From contig NW_027043829.1 in assembly GCF_037102585.1 (NCBI RefSeq), positions 3,162,001-3,226,000 on the forward strand: a stretch of 64,000 bases of DNA, in the 5' to 3' direction. Position numbers and translations under genes: made by a program. The notes beneath the pieces were generated by a model that was not told the DNA's origin, made no database searches, and saw only the letters and a program-made list of their open reading frames with translations. Below, in pieces: positions 29,901-40,282 of this stretch; within the stretch, counting starts at the first letter, position 1, and every line of letters starts with the position of its first letter. This DNA is from Saccharomycopsis crataegensis. Lineage: Eukaryota; Ascomycota; Saccharomycetes; Ascoideales; Saccharomycopsidaceae.

Positions 29901-30826
29901 ACTTGTCTAAGAATCCACCTAAATTCAGATTCATCATTAACTCTCTTGGTGGTTGGTTGAATATCCTCAATCAAATCATCAACTTCAGTTAAGTATAACA
30001 ACCCTCTGGATTCAAGTAACTTTTACAATTTCTCATAAAAATGAATGAATTTAATACCAGTCAGGCCGTCTTGTAGTGGTACTTGAATGAATGAATTGTA
30101 TATTAGCGAGTCACAGAGGTTCTAAATAACATACAAGCCGGGCATTTCATGCCGGTCTTTCTAATAGGTAAGTAAAATACTATAACTTTCTCACAACCTC
30201 ACACTCCTTGCTTTAAGAATTAATCACATCACCAGTAAAAAACTCAACAATCAAGATTATTAAGGAAAAAAGGTGCAATGTGAAAATATGAGATGAAGTC
30301 ACTAGTAAATTCCTGAGGGAAACACTAGCGTACTATATCATAGGCTATCTTATAGGCCATTATTGTCTAGTAGGTACACCTGATATCATTCGTCAATGTT
30401 CAATTAAATACCACCACAGTGGTGGTGGTGTGTCCTGACAGTTCTGACATTCCAAAAACCCAGGAATTGACATAACAATGCAAGAGCAGTTAAGTGGTCT
30501 TTTCTGAGATAATCAGTTGGCATTTATCGCAATGATCTATCAGTAGATCATGTTATTATTTAACGCAGGATTCTTATTCACCAACTTAGTGAACTCACTA
30601 ATAAAACATTTTTGGTAATGAGCCACCTTCACCTAAAGTTGTTTGTCTCCTGATAACGGTCACTCGTATTGCCGGTTTGGAAGGTTCCTTAAATATATAT
30701 ATTCATATATGATGATGGCGTTCTTCTGCAGAACAACAAGTTTATGTTCAGTATAACGTTATACCAGAAACCAGAAAGAGAGATTGAATTTCGTATAGCC
30801 ACACGAGCCCTGGCTGATGCCATCTG
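29901..30826. other. right flank of the retrotransposon fossil
   Basis: AT-rich. On the minus strand it would hold the upstream end repeat and leader of the fossil. The stretch 30381-30440, read on the minus strand, starts TG and ends CA and contains the palindrome copy at 30406-30424. No gene seen. Confidence 0.35.
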
Positions 30827-30834
30827 GTCACGTG
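30827..30834. promoter_or_regulatory. GTCACGTG box
   Basis: A perfect Cbf1-type octamer, 113 bp before the transporter ATG at 30947. Factor identity is inferred from the yeast consensus RTCACRTG. Confidence 0.5.
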
Positions 30835-30946
30835 TAATGGTAACAAAAGAAAAATTCTGCTGCTAATAACAAAATAGGGATTCACTACTAATCATCGCCT
30901 ACAATTGAGTAACTATAACCACTATTTATCAAATATTAAATTAATA

Positions 30947-32182
30947 ATGGCTGCTCCCATACTGGCGCCTTCGGGATATAGACAGTCAACGTGGCTCGTG
31001 GGGCTTGCGGCGCTTGCTGCGGTAATTACATTGTGGGTGATTTCCAGCTTTCTTATCAATGAGATCTTTGAATCCGAGATCTATGCCAAACCGTTCTTCA
31101 TTACATATATCAACACATCGATTTTCATCTTTTATCTAATGCCATTTGTGTTTACATACTTAAGGTGCCGGGTCAATGGCTCCAAAGTAGACATGTATGA
31201 TATCTTAAAAAATGAGCTCAATGCCAATTCCCAGGCCGAGTCTTCTTTATCATCATTGCAAAGAACCGGATCTAGGAAATCAAGAACCGTGGTAGATTTG
31301 GAATCGCAAATCGAAACCACCGAGTTGATATCCAACAACAATGATAGTTCCTCCGATAATGGCTCGTTTAACATTGATAATAATCACCCGATCATCATCG
31401 ATAATGACCCACTTAGTTTACAAGAAACCATCAAATTAAGTTTCCAATTCTGTTTATTATGGTATGCCGCCAATCTTGTTACCAATGCCAGTCTCCGATA
31501 TACCAGCGTATCTTCACAGACCATCTTATCCTCGACATCGTCGTTTTTCACCCTTTTTTTCGGCGTGGTGTTCCGGATCGATACCATCAACAAAATTAAA
31601 CTCATCTCACTTATTTTTTCATTCGTTGGTATAGTAATCATCACCAGAATCGACTCGCACCTGAGTCCCCATAAAGTTAGTTTGAAAGATGACAATTACG
31701 GGTTTGCGATGTTTTTGGGTAACCTCCTTGCATTGGCCGGAGCCTGTTTTTACGGAGCCTACACTGTGCTTCTCAAACTTAAAGTCCGCTCACAAGATCG
31801 TCTAAATACCAAATTATTCTTTGGGTTTGTGGGGATCTTCAACATTGTATTATTGTGGCCCACTCTTTTTGTATGGCATTTCACGGGGATCGAATCGTTC
31901 GAGCTTCCAAGTTCGAGCTTTGTTTGGAAAATTATCCTCATCAATTGTCTCATAACATTTATCAGTGATTATTGTTGGGCGATCGCCGTGTTACTTACCA
32001 GCCCATTAACCGTGACGGTTGGACTTAGTTTGACGATTCCTTTGGCATTACTAGGGGACGCAGTATACAAGGGGAAAACTATTTCCATTGGGTATTTATT
32101 AGGGGCGGCAATCATTAGCGTATCCTTCTTTATGATTAATAAAGATCAAGAAGATGTGGTTGAGGAAGATGGTATACAGTAA
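30947..32182 (+). CDS. vacuolar drug/metabolite-type transporter (YML018C/THI74-like)
   Basis: 411 residues from the ATG at 30947. About ten hydrophobic segments are seen, with a hydrophilic Ser/Asn-rich loop at about 85-145 after the second. The architecture and the opening STWLVGLAALAAVITLWVISS fit the SLC35F5-like DMT proteins of yeasts, YML018C and THI74, found in the vacuole membrane. The substrate is not known. The family ends near residue 390-410, so the protein looks full length. The frame is open upstream but has no ATG there. Confidence 0.88.
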   Translation: MAAPILAPSGYRQSTWLVGLAALAAVITLWVISSFLINEIFESEIYAKPFFITYINTSIFIFYLMPFVFTYLRCRVNGSKVDMYDILKNELNANSQAESSLSSLQRTGSRKSRTVVDLESQIETTELISNNNDSSSDNGSFNIDNNHPIIIDNDPLSLQETIKLSFQFCLLWYAANLVTNASLRYTSVSSQTILSSTSSFFTLFFGVVFRIDTINKIKLISLIFSFVGIVIITRIDSHLSPHKVSLKDDNYGFAMFLGNLLALAGACFYGAYTVLLKLKVRSQDRLNTKLFFGFVGIFNIVLLWPTLFVWHFTGIESFELPSSSFVWKIILINCLITFISDYCWAIAVLLTSPLTVTVGLSLTIPLALLGDAVYKGKTISIGYLLGAAIISVSFFMINKDQEDVVEEDGIQ

Positions 32183-32722
32183 TTAAAAAAACAAACAAAC
32201 CAATATTTTTGAGCTATTTTTTTTTTTTTTTGCTGTCATATCATATCATGTGTATATCAAACTGGGGACATGTGGTATAGAATGTGCTTTTTTGTTTGGT
32301 GATTGTTTAGTTTTCGTTTTTTCTTTGTTATTCAGTTTTTTGTCTGTTGTTTTTTTATGTTTCCTGGTCAGTACTATGATAAATTTTGTTTCTTTTCTCA
32401 ATTTCAATTCACAAATAAAGATATATCAAAAAAAAAAAAAAAGCCATTACGGCTTTGGGACGTGCTTTTCTTTATAACTTTTCATTTTTGCATCTTAAAT
32501 ATTGCTCAAATTGCATTCCAGTATCTACAATCTTTGTAAGTCTGATTATAACATGAATTCGGGGGATATAATAAAGAGCAAAATACCAAAAACTATAGAA
32601 ATAGTAGTGAATAAAGTTTTCTTTTCTTTTTTTCATTTTTTTTTTTCATTCGGATCAACCGAAAGATAACAATAAAAATATAGAGCAAAACCAAAGAAAA
32701 AGACCCAGATACATATAATGAA
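32183..32722. other. convergent 3' region
   Basis: About 540 bp between the transporter and OST3 stops. T-rich in the left half, with T- and A-runs (32218-32231, 32430-32442). No gene recognised. Confidence 0.65.
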
Positions 32723-33994
32723 TCAAAGAACTCTTGACATGGCAAAAGGATATCCACCATCTTTTTTAAGATAAATCGAAGTAAGCAATGAAAATGCATA
32801 GTACAATCCTATGACAGCAATAATCACCAACACCGAATGAGCGGTTTCACTAAGATGGAAATGGTTTTGTGGAACATCATCTTTCTCTTCTGAATCTTCC
32901 TTTTCCTCTGTGTCATTTTCTTTTTCTTCTTTATTAGATTCATCTTTTTCTGTGACAGTAACAACTTTCTCGCTTTGATGTTCTTCCTCTATTGGGGCGT
33001 ATTTAGGCAAGATATCGGTCAACAATACCACCCAAAACCCAATGAAAAGATAAACTCCACAAACGATAAATGATTCAATACCAATTTGGTATTGTGATCC
33101 CCCAGCAAAATAGAACGGTCCTTTTTCATTACGGGCCAATAATGGTACTCCTCTAACAACAGTAAACATGTACCCGCTACAAAACAAACAAATCAACAAT
33201 ACTGAAAGTCCCATCCACACTCTTGGTTTAGAGGCTTTTTGTAGTAAAGTATTATCTTGATCGTTGATTTTTTTCTTGATGATCACAATAATAGAAATCG
33301 CGATGATGGCCATCCCAACGGTAGTTTCATCGAGCTCAAAACCATCATTACCACCATTACTGATCTTGAAAGATATTTGAAGCGCCGCAGAAATGTAATT
33401 AGAAAATTCTTGTGGCGAAGACCCCTCGGAAACCGAGTACTGATAATGATCCGATGATTTAAGTAAGAAATTACTAGGGTCGGCAAGTTCATCAGGGCCA
33501 AGGTTCTTTTCGGTAGTGAGGTATCGATACAACACATCGTAACTTGGGACCACCCAAATATGTGGCACTCTATCGATTTTCAAACTTTTGAAAAATTCCC
33601 CGGTTACCGAGTAATCAAGCTCGATAAAGAACAAATCACGGTTCAGTAATTGGTCAGCGGAGTTATCAAGAGTTTTATCAGGATAAGATTCCATGAAAGT
33701 CTTTGCGGTTTTTTGAAATATCGGAAGAAAGTCTTTGCATGCTTTACAACCGATTTGTGGACTATTAGCAGTAAGAAATACCACAATATTGGCTTCTCTA
33801 ACTGCAGGATTCACAATAAGTTTGATGTTTTTATCGGTAAGTTTCACAACCCCGGTCTTTGGGTCTCTAAGTGGAACCAAGGCATCTTTGGATAAAACGC
33901 TCTTGAACTTCTTGCCATTTGGAACGGGGTTTTTAACGGCAAGACATATACCAACGAAAAATAAAATGAGTTTGATGAATTGGAATAATTTCAT
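32723..33994 (-). CDS. OST3: oligosaccharyltransferase subunit OST3/OST6
   Basis: 423 residues. A signal peptide is seen at 1-19 and a lumenal thioredoxin-like domain carries CKAC (C83, C86). Four membrane segments follow: about 225-243, 260-280, 300-325 and 385-405. This is the Ost3/Ost6 layout. The redox-active CxxC holds glycoproteins by mixed disulfides so that nearby Asn sites are glycosylated in the ER. An acidic Glu/Lys-rich cytosolic loop at about 345-375 makes it longer than yeast Ost3 (350 residues). OST3 versus OST6 cannot be settled here; the long N-terminal domain fits either. Confidence 0.93.
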   Translation of the reverse strand: MKLFQFIKLILFFVGICLAVKNPVPNGKKFKSVLSKDALVPLRDPKTGVVKLTDKNIKLIVNPAVREANIVVFLTANSPQIGCKACKDFLPIFQKTAKTFMESYPDKTLDNSADQLLNRDLFFIELDYSVTGEFFKSLKIDRVPHIWVVPSYDVLYRYLTTEKNLGPDELADPSNFLLKSSDHYQYSVSEGSSPQEFSNYISAALQISFKISNGGNDGFELDETTVGMAIIAISIIVIIKKKINDQDNTLLQKASKPRVWMGLSVLLICLFCSGYMFTVVRGVPLLARNEKGPFYFAGGSQYQIGIESFIVCGVYLFIGFWVVLLTDILPKYAPIEEEHQSEKVVTVTEKDESNKEEKENDTEEKEDSEEKDDVPQNHFHLSETAHSVLVIIAVIGLYYAFSLLTSIYLKKDGGYPFAMSRVL

Positions 33995-34438
33995 CGTGTA
34001 ATGGTGTCTATTATAAAATATTCAGCACGGAGAGTACACACGACAACAACAATAACGAGAGCTATGGAAAGTCCTATGACCACCACTAATAACAAGAGCC
34101 CTAATAACAATAAAAAGAGGAAAAATTCTCTTTTGAATAGAAAGTAGACCAATTTATGCCAGCAACTCCTCACAACACAGCTGGAATCTGTTCATGTTTA
34201 GCAGTGCTGTCTATTTTTCATTCTGTGCCACAGCGGGGCTGCTTAACACTCATAGCCTGCAATATGCTCTACCTATATGGCGATACAAATCAACAATAAA
34301 ACACTATCCACAGAAAAATATGTATATATTAACAGAGTACAAGAGAGAATTACGAAAAAAAAAAAAAGAATAGGATAGAATAGGGAGAAAAATAAAAATA
34401 TAATAATAGTTATGTGTTAGAAGAATAGGGTGACTCAA
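33995..34438. other. OST3 promoter / NFS1 downstream region
   Basis: About 440 bp upstream of the minus-strand OST3 and downstream of minus-strand NFS1. Poly-A at 34354-34366. No gene or RNA recognised. Confidence 0.6.
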
Positions 34439-35854
34439 TTAATGACCAGACCATTCAATAGAATTCAAGTCAATACCTTCCTGTTTCATTTCCCAAAGCG
34501 GACTCAATTCTCTAAGGAAGTTGACTCTTTTATGGATAGCATTGATAACGTAATCGATTTCTTCTTCGGTAGTAAATCTTCCAATCCCAAATCTAATAGA
34601 TGAATGGGCCAAGGCATCATCGGCACCCAAGGCGTGCAACACATAAGAAGGTTCCAAAGAGGCAGAAGTACAAGCCGAACCAGAACTTAAAGCAATATCA
34701 TTAAGGGCCATCAAAAGAGATTCACCTTCAATGTACGCAAAGGAAATGTTGACACACCCGTTGAATCTATGGTCTGCAGAACCATTAAGAATGGTATCTT
34801 CAATTGATAACAATCCGGTCTTTAATTTGTTAGCAAGATATTCAATGTGATTCTTATCGAAATCATACTCCTGTATTAACAATCTTGCGGCTTCCCCAAA
34901 CCCTGCGACCAAAGGTGGTGCCAAAGTTCCGGATCTAAGCCCTCTTTCTTGTCCACCACCGGTGATGATTGGATCCATTCTGACTCTTGGTCTTCTTCTA
35001 ATATAAAGGGCCCCGCAACCTTTTGGACCATAGATCTTATGGGATGAAATACTCATCATGTCAATGTTCAATTTGTTGACATCCAATGGGATTTTCCCGT
35101 AAGCTTGGGCACAATCGGTATGGAAAAACACTTTATTTTTTTTACAAATACGACCAATTTCTTCAAGTGGTTGGATCACCCCGATTTCATTATTCACACC
35201 CATGATCGACACCAAACATGTATCTTTTCTAATGGCTTTTTCAAGTTGTTCCAAATCAATCAACCCATCTTCCCCAACTGGCAAATAAGTCACATCGAAC
35301 CCTTCATCTTGCAAATGTCTAGCAGAGTTCAACACACATTTATGTTCGGTTTGCGCGGTGATGATGTGCTTTTTCGTGGACTTGTAAAAACGAGGCACTC
35401 CCTTAATTGCCATATTATTGGATTCGGTAGCTCCTGAAGTGAAGACAATTTCTTTCGGATCGGCACCAATGACATCAGCAACGTATTTTCTGGCCTTTTC
35501 CACTTCTTTCTCGGTTTCCCACCCGTAAGCATGAGTGCTGGAATGAGGATTCCCATATAGCCCAGTATAAAATTGCAACATTTTATCAAGGACCCGAGGA
35601 TCGGTTGGGGTGGTAGCTTGCATATCCAAATAAATCGGTCTGGTACCATAAGTGGTATCTTTGGCAAAACCCCCTTTAAGAATAGCAGCCCCAGTTGGAG
35701 GAACAATGTTCGCTGTCGAAGTACTTGCACCAAGATCAACTATTGGCTGCTTATCCGCAGCTGCGGGGGCGGCCAACCATGGTTTATGAGAGCTGGACAA
35801 TAATCTTTTGAAAGATAAGCGACAATTCTGTCTGAGTACAGTATTTCTCAACAT
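34439..35854 (-). CDS. NFS1: mitochondrial cysteine desulfurase NFS1
   Basis: 471 residues from the ATG at 35854. PLP enzyme that takes sulfur from cysteine for Fe-S cluster assembly on Isu1 and for tRNA thiolation; works with Isd11 in the matrix. Visible signs are an Arg/Ser-rich presequence ([11 protein letters not shown]...), [25 protein letters not shown], the PLP lysine in [10 protein letters not shown], and the mobile loop cysteine in [16 protein letters not shown]. It ends in the usual ...IEWSGH-type tail. Length is close to yeast NFS1 (497). The frame is open 12 codons further upstream but without ATG. Confidence 0.98.
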   Translation of the reverse strand: MLRNTVLRQNCRLSFKRLLSSSHKPWLAAPAAADKQPIVDLGASTSTANIVPPTGAAILKGGFAKDTTYGTRPIYLDMQATTPTDPRVLDKMLQFYTGLYGNPHSSTHAYGWETEKEVEKARKYVADVIGADPKEIVFTSGATESNNMAIKGVPRFYKSTKKHIITAQTEHKCVLNSARHLQDEGFDVTYLPVGEDGLIDLEQLEKAIRKDTCLVSIMGVNNEIGVIQPLEEIGRICKKNKVFFHTDCAQAYGKIPLDVNKLNIDMMSISSHKIYGPKGCGALYIRRRPRVRMDPIITGGGQERGLRSGTLAPPLVAGFGEAARLLIQEYDFDKNHIEYLANKLKTGLLSIEDTILNGSADHRFNGCVNISFAYIEGESLLMALNDIALSSGSACTSASLEPSYVLHALGADDALAHSSIRFGIGRFTTEEEIDYVINAIHKRVNFLRELSPLWEMKQEGIDLNSIEWSGH

Positions 35855-36261
35855 CCTGATGAACTGGTATTTACTATAATGATCAATCAATAACCTGGCA
35901 ATACCAATGATAGAACCACACCGATACGATTGATAAAGATTATTAATGTGAGTTGAAAACTGCCGAAATTATTTCGCAGAAGGGCTGGAGGAAAGGCATC
36001 ACCCGGTATTTCTAGAAGGTGCAAAGGCAGGGTGATCACCGGAAATATTCCTAATGCGGCAATGCTATACCAAATACTTATTGATAAACATCTTTGTCTT
36101 CCAATAATAATAATAATAATAATAAATGGTTTACTGGTTCCTTCCAGGTATATATATATATATATATATATTATACATCCAACTACAATCTTATACAATA
36201 ATGAAATTAAAGCTTCTATGCAAAAATAATACAAAACAAATTAATAAATAAATACACAAAT
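35855..36261. repeat. NFS1 promoter region with (AAT)n and (TA)n
   Basis: About 400 bp between RLP7 and NFS1, both on the minus strand. It holds an AAT repeat at about 36101-36125 and a TA repeat at about 36148-36171. No other gene seen. Confidence 0.75.
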
Positions 36262-37134
36262 TCAATTCTGGTTGGCAATATGCTTGTTGATATCAATCTC
36301 CACCAATGGAGCATTCCCTCTTTGACTCACTGTGGTGTCAGTTTCTTCCTTCAATTGAATTCTCTTCAATCTGGCCATTGGACCCCAGCCACTCACCGGT
36401 GGAGCCAATTGGAATGGTCTAAGGAAATTCACCACTTGTTTGAAGTTGTCCCCGAGAGAGAAAATCTCGTGTACAAGATCTTCGGTACAAATAAGCCCAA
36501 ACTCTCCTAGTCTATCTTCGATAACGGAATTATCGTCCAATAATACTTCTTTTTTCTTACCATCAACTTCGGTGACGATGGTGGCACGTTTTTGCATCAA
36601 CTCACGCACGGTAATAAGGTCAGGGGATCCAATGACAATGTATGGGGAAATGATCTTGAGTAATGGAAGTACAGTTGGAGTCAATTTTATAAAAGTCCCG
36701 AGATTAGAGTGGGTCAATCTAAGGGCCTGGAGAACTTTGTTGGCCTTCGATGGGATCTTGGAGTTGTTCGATGATCTTACTCTAACCACAAGCAATAATT
36801 TTGGTTTTTCATCCCATGATTCAGTTTGAATGGTCGAATCTTCAATGTCATCGATAGAAGTCTTGGATTTCGAAATTAATTTGATTCTTTGGTTGGTGTC
36901 TTTTTCAACTTTTGAAACTCTGGTGATTCTCTTGGCTTCTTTGCTGGTGCTCATTTTCTTGGCTAAAAGAGTTTCAACTCTAAGGAATCTATTTTTCTTT
37001 TCTTTGGATCTTCTAAGTTGTTCTTCTTTTCTCTTTCTGGCGGCCTCTTGTTTTTCCAACCTTATTCTGTCGGCGTTCTTTCTCTTTTTCAAGAGAATTT
37101 CCGGGTTCGAATTGAGCTTTTGTGGTTCGGACAT
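36262..37134 (-). CDS. RLP7: ribosome biogenesis factor RLP7 (L7-like)
   Basis: 290 residues. The opening LNSNPEILLKKRKNADR is nearly the same as in yeast Rlp7 and differs from ribosomal uL30/L7. An L30-type fold follows, with the block RLTHSNLGTFIKLTPTVLPL and the ending VSGWGPMARLKRI. Rlp7 sits on pre-60S particles near ITS2 and is needed for 27S processing in the nucleolus. It is a little shorter than the yeast protein (322). Upstream PAC and RRPE boxes fit its job. It diverges from SSH4 across 307 bp. Confidence 0.95.
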   Translation of the reverse strand: MSEPQKLNSNPEILLKKRKNADRIRLEKQEAARKRKEEQLRRSKEKKNRFLRVETLLAKKMSTSKEAKRITRVSKVEKDTNQRIKLISKSKTSIDDIEDSTIQTESWDEKPKLLLVVRVRSSNNSKIPSKANKVLQALRLTHSNLGTFIKLTPTVLPLLKIISPYIVIGSPDLITVRELMQKRATIVTEVDGKKKEVLLDDNSVIEDRLGEFGLICTEDLVHEIFSLGDNFKQVVNFLRPFQLAPPVSGWGPMARLKRIQLKEETDTTVSQRGNAPLVEIDINKHIANQN

Positions 37135-37251
37135 GGTCTCTGATGATTTTTAATATTACTTAAAATATTATTTCAATAATGAAAGATAAGTGAAAAATTA
37201 TCAATACAAGTTATTATCAAATTTTCAAAAAAATAAAATTAAAAAAGGAAA

Positions 37252-37324
37252 AAAAATTTTTTTTTTTTTTTTTTGTTAGGCGGGCGATGAGATCACGGGG
37301 ACAGAAAAAAGTCTGTGTCACGTG
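37252..37324. promoter_or_regulatory. RRPE, PAC and Cbf1-type boxes in the RLP7/SSH4 promoter
   Basis: An AAAAATTT core (RRPE) is at about 37252-37260, GCGATGAGAT (PAC) at 37284-37293, and GTCACGTG at 37317-37324. PAC and RRPE together mark yeast ribosome-biogenesis promoters and lie 120-160 bp before the RLP7 ATG. A long T-run (37257-37274) lies between them. Confidence 0.65.
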
Positions 37325-37441
37325 GAGAAATGTGTGATTTTGAATTGACACTTTTCTTTAATTTTATTCCCTTTTATTTATCATTTCAGGACCCTCTTTA
37401 TCGTCGGTAAATAAGTAAAATAACACAAAAGAAATACCCAT

Positions 37442-39448
37442 ATGGCTCCTGTCAGTCATTTGCTATCTCAGTTGAGATACTTGACACTCCCCGGCTCTCA
37501 TGTGGACTCGCTTTCTATAAAGTATGATGATGGTGATAACGTTCCTTGGGATGATGCTAATGGGTTGAATTTGGCACTTCTTGTGGTACTTTCTTCATCT
37601 TTGGGGGCTTTAATCATTGCATTGTTGGTGATTGGAGTATACTTTATTTGCTTATACGTAGCCAATGGTGGTGATAGTTTCTCAGCAACCACATTCCAAA
37701 TTCCGGGAACATCAGCAGCTGATGAAGAAACATTTAGAGAAGAAGAACAACGATACATTCCATTGCTTCCTAAAAGTGACCAAAAACTCTATTTCCGCTC
37801 CAAAGCTTTTGAAGAGCAGTATCCTCCAAATATCTCCAAGATGGGCAAAGAAATTACCCTTGAACAACAACAAGCAATCGATGATCGAGGCCTTGATGCC
37901 TTTCAATTTGAACAAGACCACGAGCTTTTAAATCCTAGATTTATCGTGGAAGATAAAACGGAAGTTGTGTTTAGTTCCAACCAGCCAGGGTGTGCGGTGT
38001 TGAATCTTCCACTCCCCGTGAAGTCGCGTGAGCGTGATACCATTTATTTTGAAGTGAAACTTTTTGAACTTCCAGGATATGATCCTTCTAAAATCGATAC
38101 TACGTCCACTGAGGATAAAGGACTTGTTGATAGAAGTCATATGGACGCGTCATTGGAACCGATTTTTGATATTGGGTTGGTCACTAGACCGTATGCGAAT
38201 TTCAGATTGCCTGGGTATAACAAGTACTCGGTATCTTATGAAAATAATGGTAAGACAAGGATCAATAGACCATTTGATAATGCTCCGTGTATCTTGCCCA
38301 AACTTACCGAAGGGGATGTTGTTGGTGTAGGGTTCCGTCCATCTAGTGGGTCGGTATTTTTCACAAGAAATGGGAAAAAGTTATATGACGTGATTCATGG
38401 GATGAAATTGAATTTGTATCCAGCAATTGGTGCCATTAATTGTGCTAATTGTAAATTTCAGGTGAATCTCGGACAATTAGGATTCGTATTTATCGAAGCT
38501 AATGTCAAGAAATGGGGGCTTGCTAAGAATTTCGGGACTTTAGGGGCCCCACCAGCGTATGGTGTCGATAATGAATCCACAACATTGTTGGCTAAGGGTG
38601 AACCGATCCCCCCAAGTTACCCATCACAAGAGGATTTCTTTGGTGGATTTTTCAAAGTTGGTACTACCAAACAATTCACAGATGCCAATGAAAAAACCCC
38701 ACTTCTAGCCGATGACCATCAGAACCCATCATATCAAGGAGTCAGCAATGTCGTTCCGACTTCTCGTCCACCGAGCTATTCTTCAGGGGATGGTTCTTTC
38801 TCAGAATTGAAAGGATCATTGATTCGCGAAGAAGAAGAAATCAACCAAGATACCCCAGATTCCCACGTCGATTTACGTCAAAGACTTTATGAACAGCGAT
38901 CTACCGCGTACGGCCACGAAGACGATACTACTAGTTTTATTGATCAAACAAACCATCTTGCCCTGATCAATTACCATGCCAACGAAGGGACTTCGGCGCA
39001 ATTATTCAACAAAAGTAATTCAAGGAAAGTCGTTTCGTCACCATCATCGTCATCATCTTCATCATCATCTTCATCATCATCACCATCACCATCGATATTT
39101 TTCTCCACCAATAAATCTGCGGTACCTACAACCGACGCTTCGGAGGCATTTTCTGGTAATAATAATAACAACTCAACCCAAGATATCACCATCAATACCG
39201 TTTTATTATCATCAACTACATCAAAAAATAGTAATCGTGGCGCAAACGACGAAAATGGCACCGGAGAGGAAGAAGAAGACGCAAATGCCTCAGAAGGGGC
39301 AGAAGTAGTAGACGGCAATGAAGCCCAGATAATAATTAATTCTGCTGAAAGGTCGCCAACTAGTTCAGGAGGGAAAAGAAAGAAAAAGAAGAAGGGGAAA
39401 AAGGGGAAAAAGAGGAGCAAAGGAAAGAAAAGTGGTACATCATTCTAG
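37442..39448 (+). CDS. SSH4: SPRY-domain Rsp5 adaptor (SSH4/EAR1-like)
   Basis: 668 residues. One membrane segment at about 43-72, then a SPRY domain at about 190-350 (FEVKLFELPGYDP, IGLVTRPY, GFRPSSGSVFFTRNGKKL). Three PPxY motifs follow: PPAY near 370, PPSY near 389 and PPSY near 443. These bind Rsp5 WW domains. Ssh4 and Ear1 recruit Rsp5 to ubiquitinate cargo at endosomes and vacuole for degradation. The C-terminus has a Ser run, an acidic patch and a strongly Lys-rich end (about 645-665), an extension beyond the baker's yeast length (579). SSH4 versus EAR1 is not settled. Confidence 0.9.
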   Translation: MAPVSHLLSQLRYLTLPGSHVDSLSIKYDDGDNVPWDDANGLNLALLVVLSSSLGALIIALLVIGVYFICLYVANGGDSFSATTFQIPGTSAADEETFREEEQRYIPLLPKSDQKLYFRSKAFEEQYPPNISKMGKEITLEQQQAIDDRGLDAFQFEQDHELLNPRFIVEDKTEVVFSSNQPGCAVLNLPLPVKSRERDTIYFEVKLFELPGYDPSKIDTTSTEDKGLVDRSHMDASLEPIFDIGLVTRPYANFRLPGYNKYSVSYENNGKTRINRPFDNAPCILPKLTEGDVVGVGFRPSSGSVFFTRNGKKLYDVIHGMKLNLYPAIGAINCANCKFQVNLGQLGFVFIEANVKKWGLAKNFGTLGAPPAYGVDNESTTLLAKGEPIPPSYPSQEDFFGGFFKVGTTKQFTDANEKTPLLADDHQNPSYQGVSNVVPTSRPPSYSSGDGSFSELKGSLIREEEEINQDTPDSHVDLRQRLYEQRSTAYGHEDDTTSFIDQTNHLALINYHANEGTSAQLFNKSNSRKVVSSPSSSSSSSSSSSSSPSPSIFFSTNKSAVPTTDASEAFSGNNNNNSTQDITINTVLLSSTTSKNSNRGANDENGTGEEEEDANASEGAEVVDGNEAQIIINSAERSPTSSGGKRKKKKKGKKGKKRSKGKKSGTSF

Positions 39449-40282
39449 TGTGTGATTATATTATTATTATTATTATTATTATTATTATGTTTTTATTATT
39501 ATTGTTAGCTTTAAAAAAGTTCATCAAATCGTTATCGTTCATTTTTTTATTTAATTCATTTTAAATTTTTTTTTTTTTTTTCTTTGGGGGATCTCTTTTA
39601 TATAGTTTTTCAATTTAAGCTTGTTCATTGATATATATCTAACGACTGTCTGTATAAAACCAAAGATGTGTTAATGAAAACAGTATCCGATCAGGTGAGC
39701 ACACAATCATACACAACAATAATGTTTTGTTGTAAACTGCAACTGATTAAGTACGTATATCAAGAAGATCCAGGCGCGTAGGCATATATTTACTCGCCAG
39801 TTATATGTTTTACTGGGTAGTATATTATCATCGATCTATCATTTTCTCTGAATGTGTTTGAAGCACTAAATTTGGGATACAGGTCATTTTCAACGATCAT
39901 TGACTATTTGATGTTGAGCATGAAGCCGCCATAAAGTCACTGTTCGGCCAAGAGGTAAAGATGCTACGCCTCGATCATTTATTATTAAAGATGTGACCTT
40001 CCCACACTAGAAATAGATATAATGATCTAAATCATTATATATCCTAAATCATTTCTTCGTGATTACTTCATAGATTAAAAACCTGGATATACTGTCCTGC
40101 TGTTAAAGCAACGAATCATACAAATTGGAAAACCATGCTATCTTCGGAATTCAGACGAAAATTTCATTTCTGCCATTTTGGCTGCCTGAATGAATGATTT
40201 TCCTATCGAAGAATAATCCCCAGATCTTGAATTGAGAGAAGATTTCCCTATTTATTAAAAACTACTCCAATTTTCCATCTAA
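39449..40282. other. SSH4 downstream region
   Basis: An (ATT)n repeat at about 39457-39488, then about 750 bp of AT-rich sequence without a recognised gene or tRNA. Confidence 0.55.

Noticed and set aside
35855-35890. Upstream extension of NFS1
   Set aside because: It lacks an ATG; the presequence begins cleanly at the ATG at 35854.
39960-40010. tRNA-like look of a short GC-richer patch
   Set aside because: No acceptor stem pairing and no proper B box; I found no tRNA anywhere in the window.
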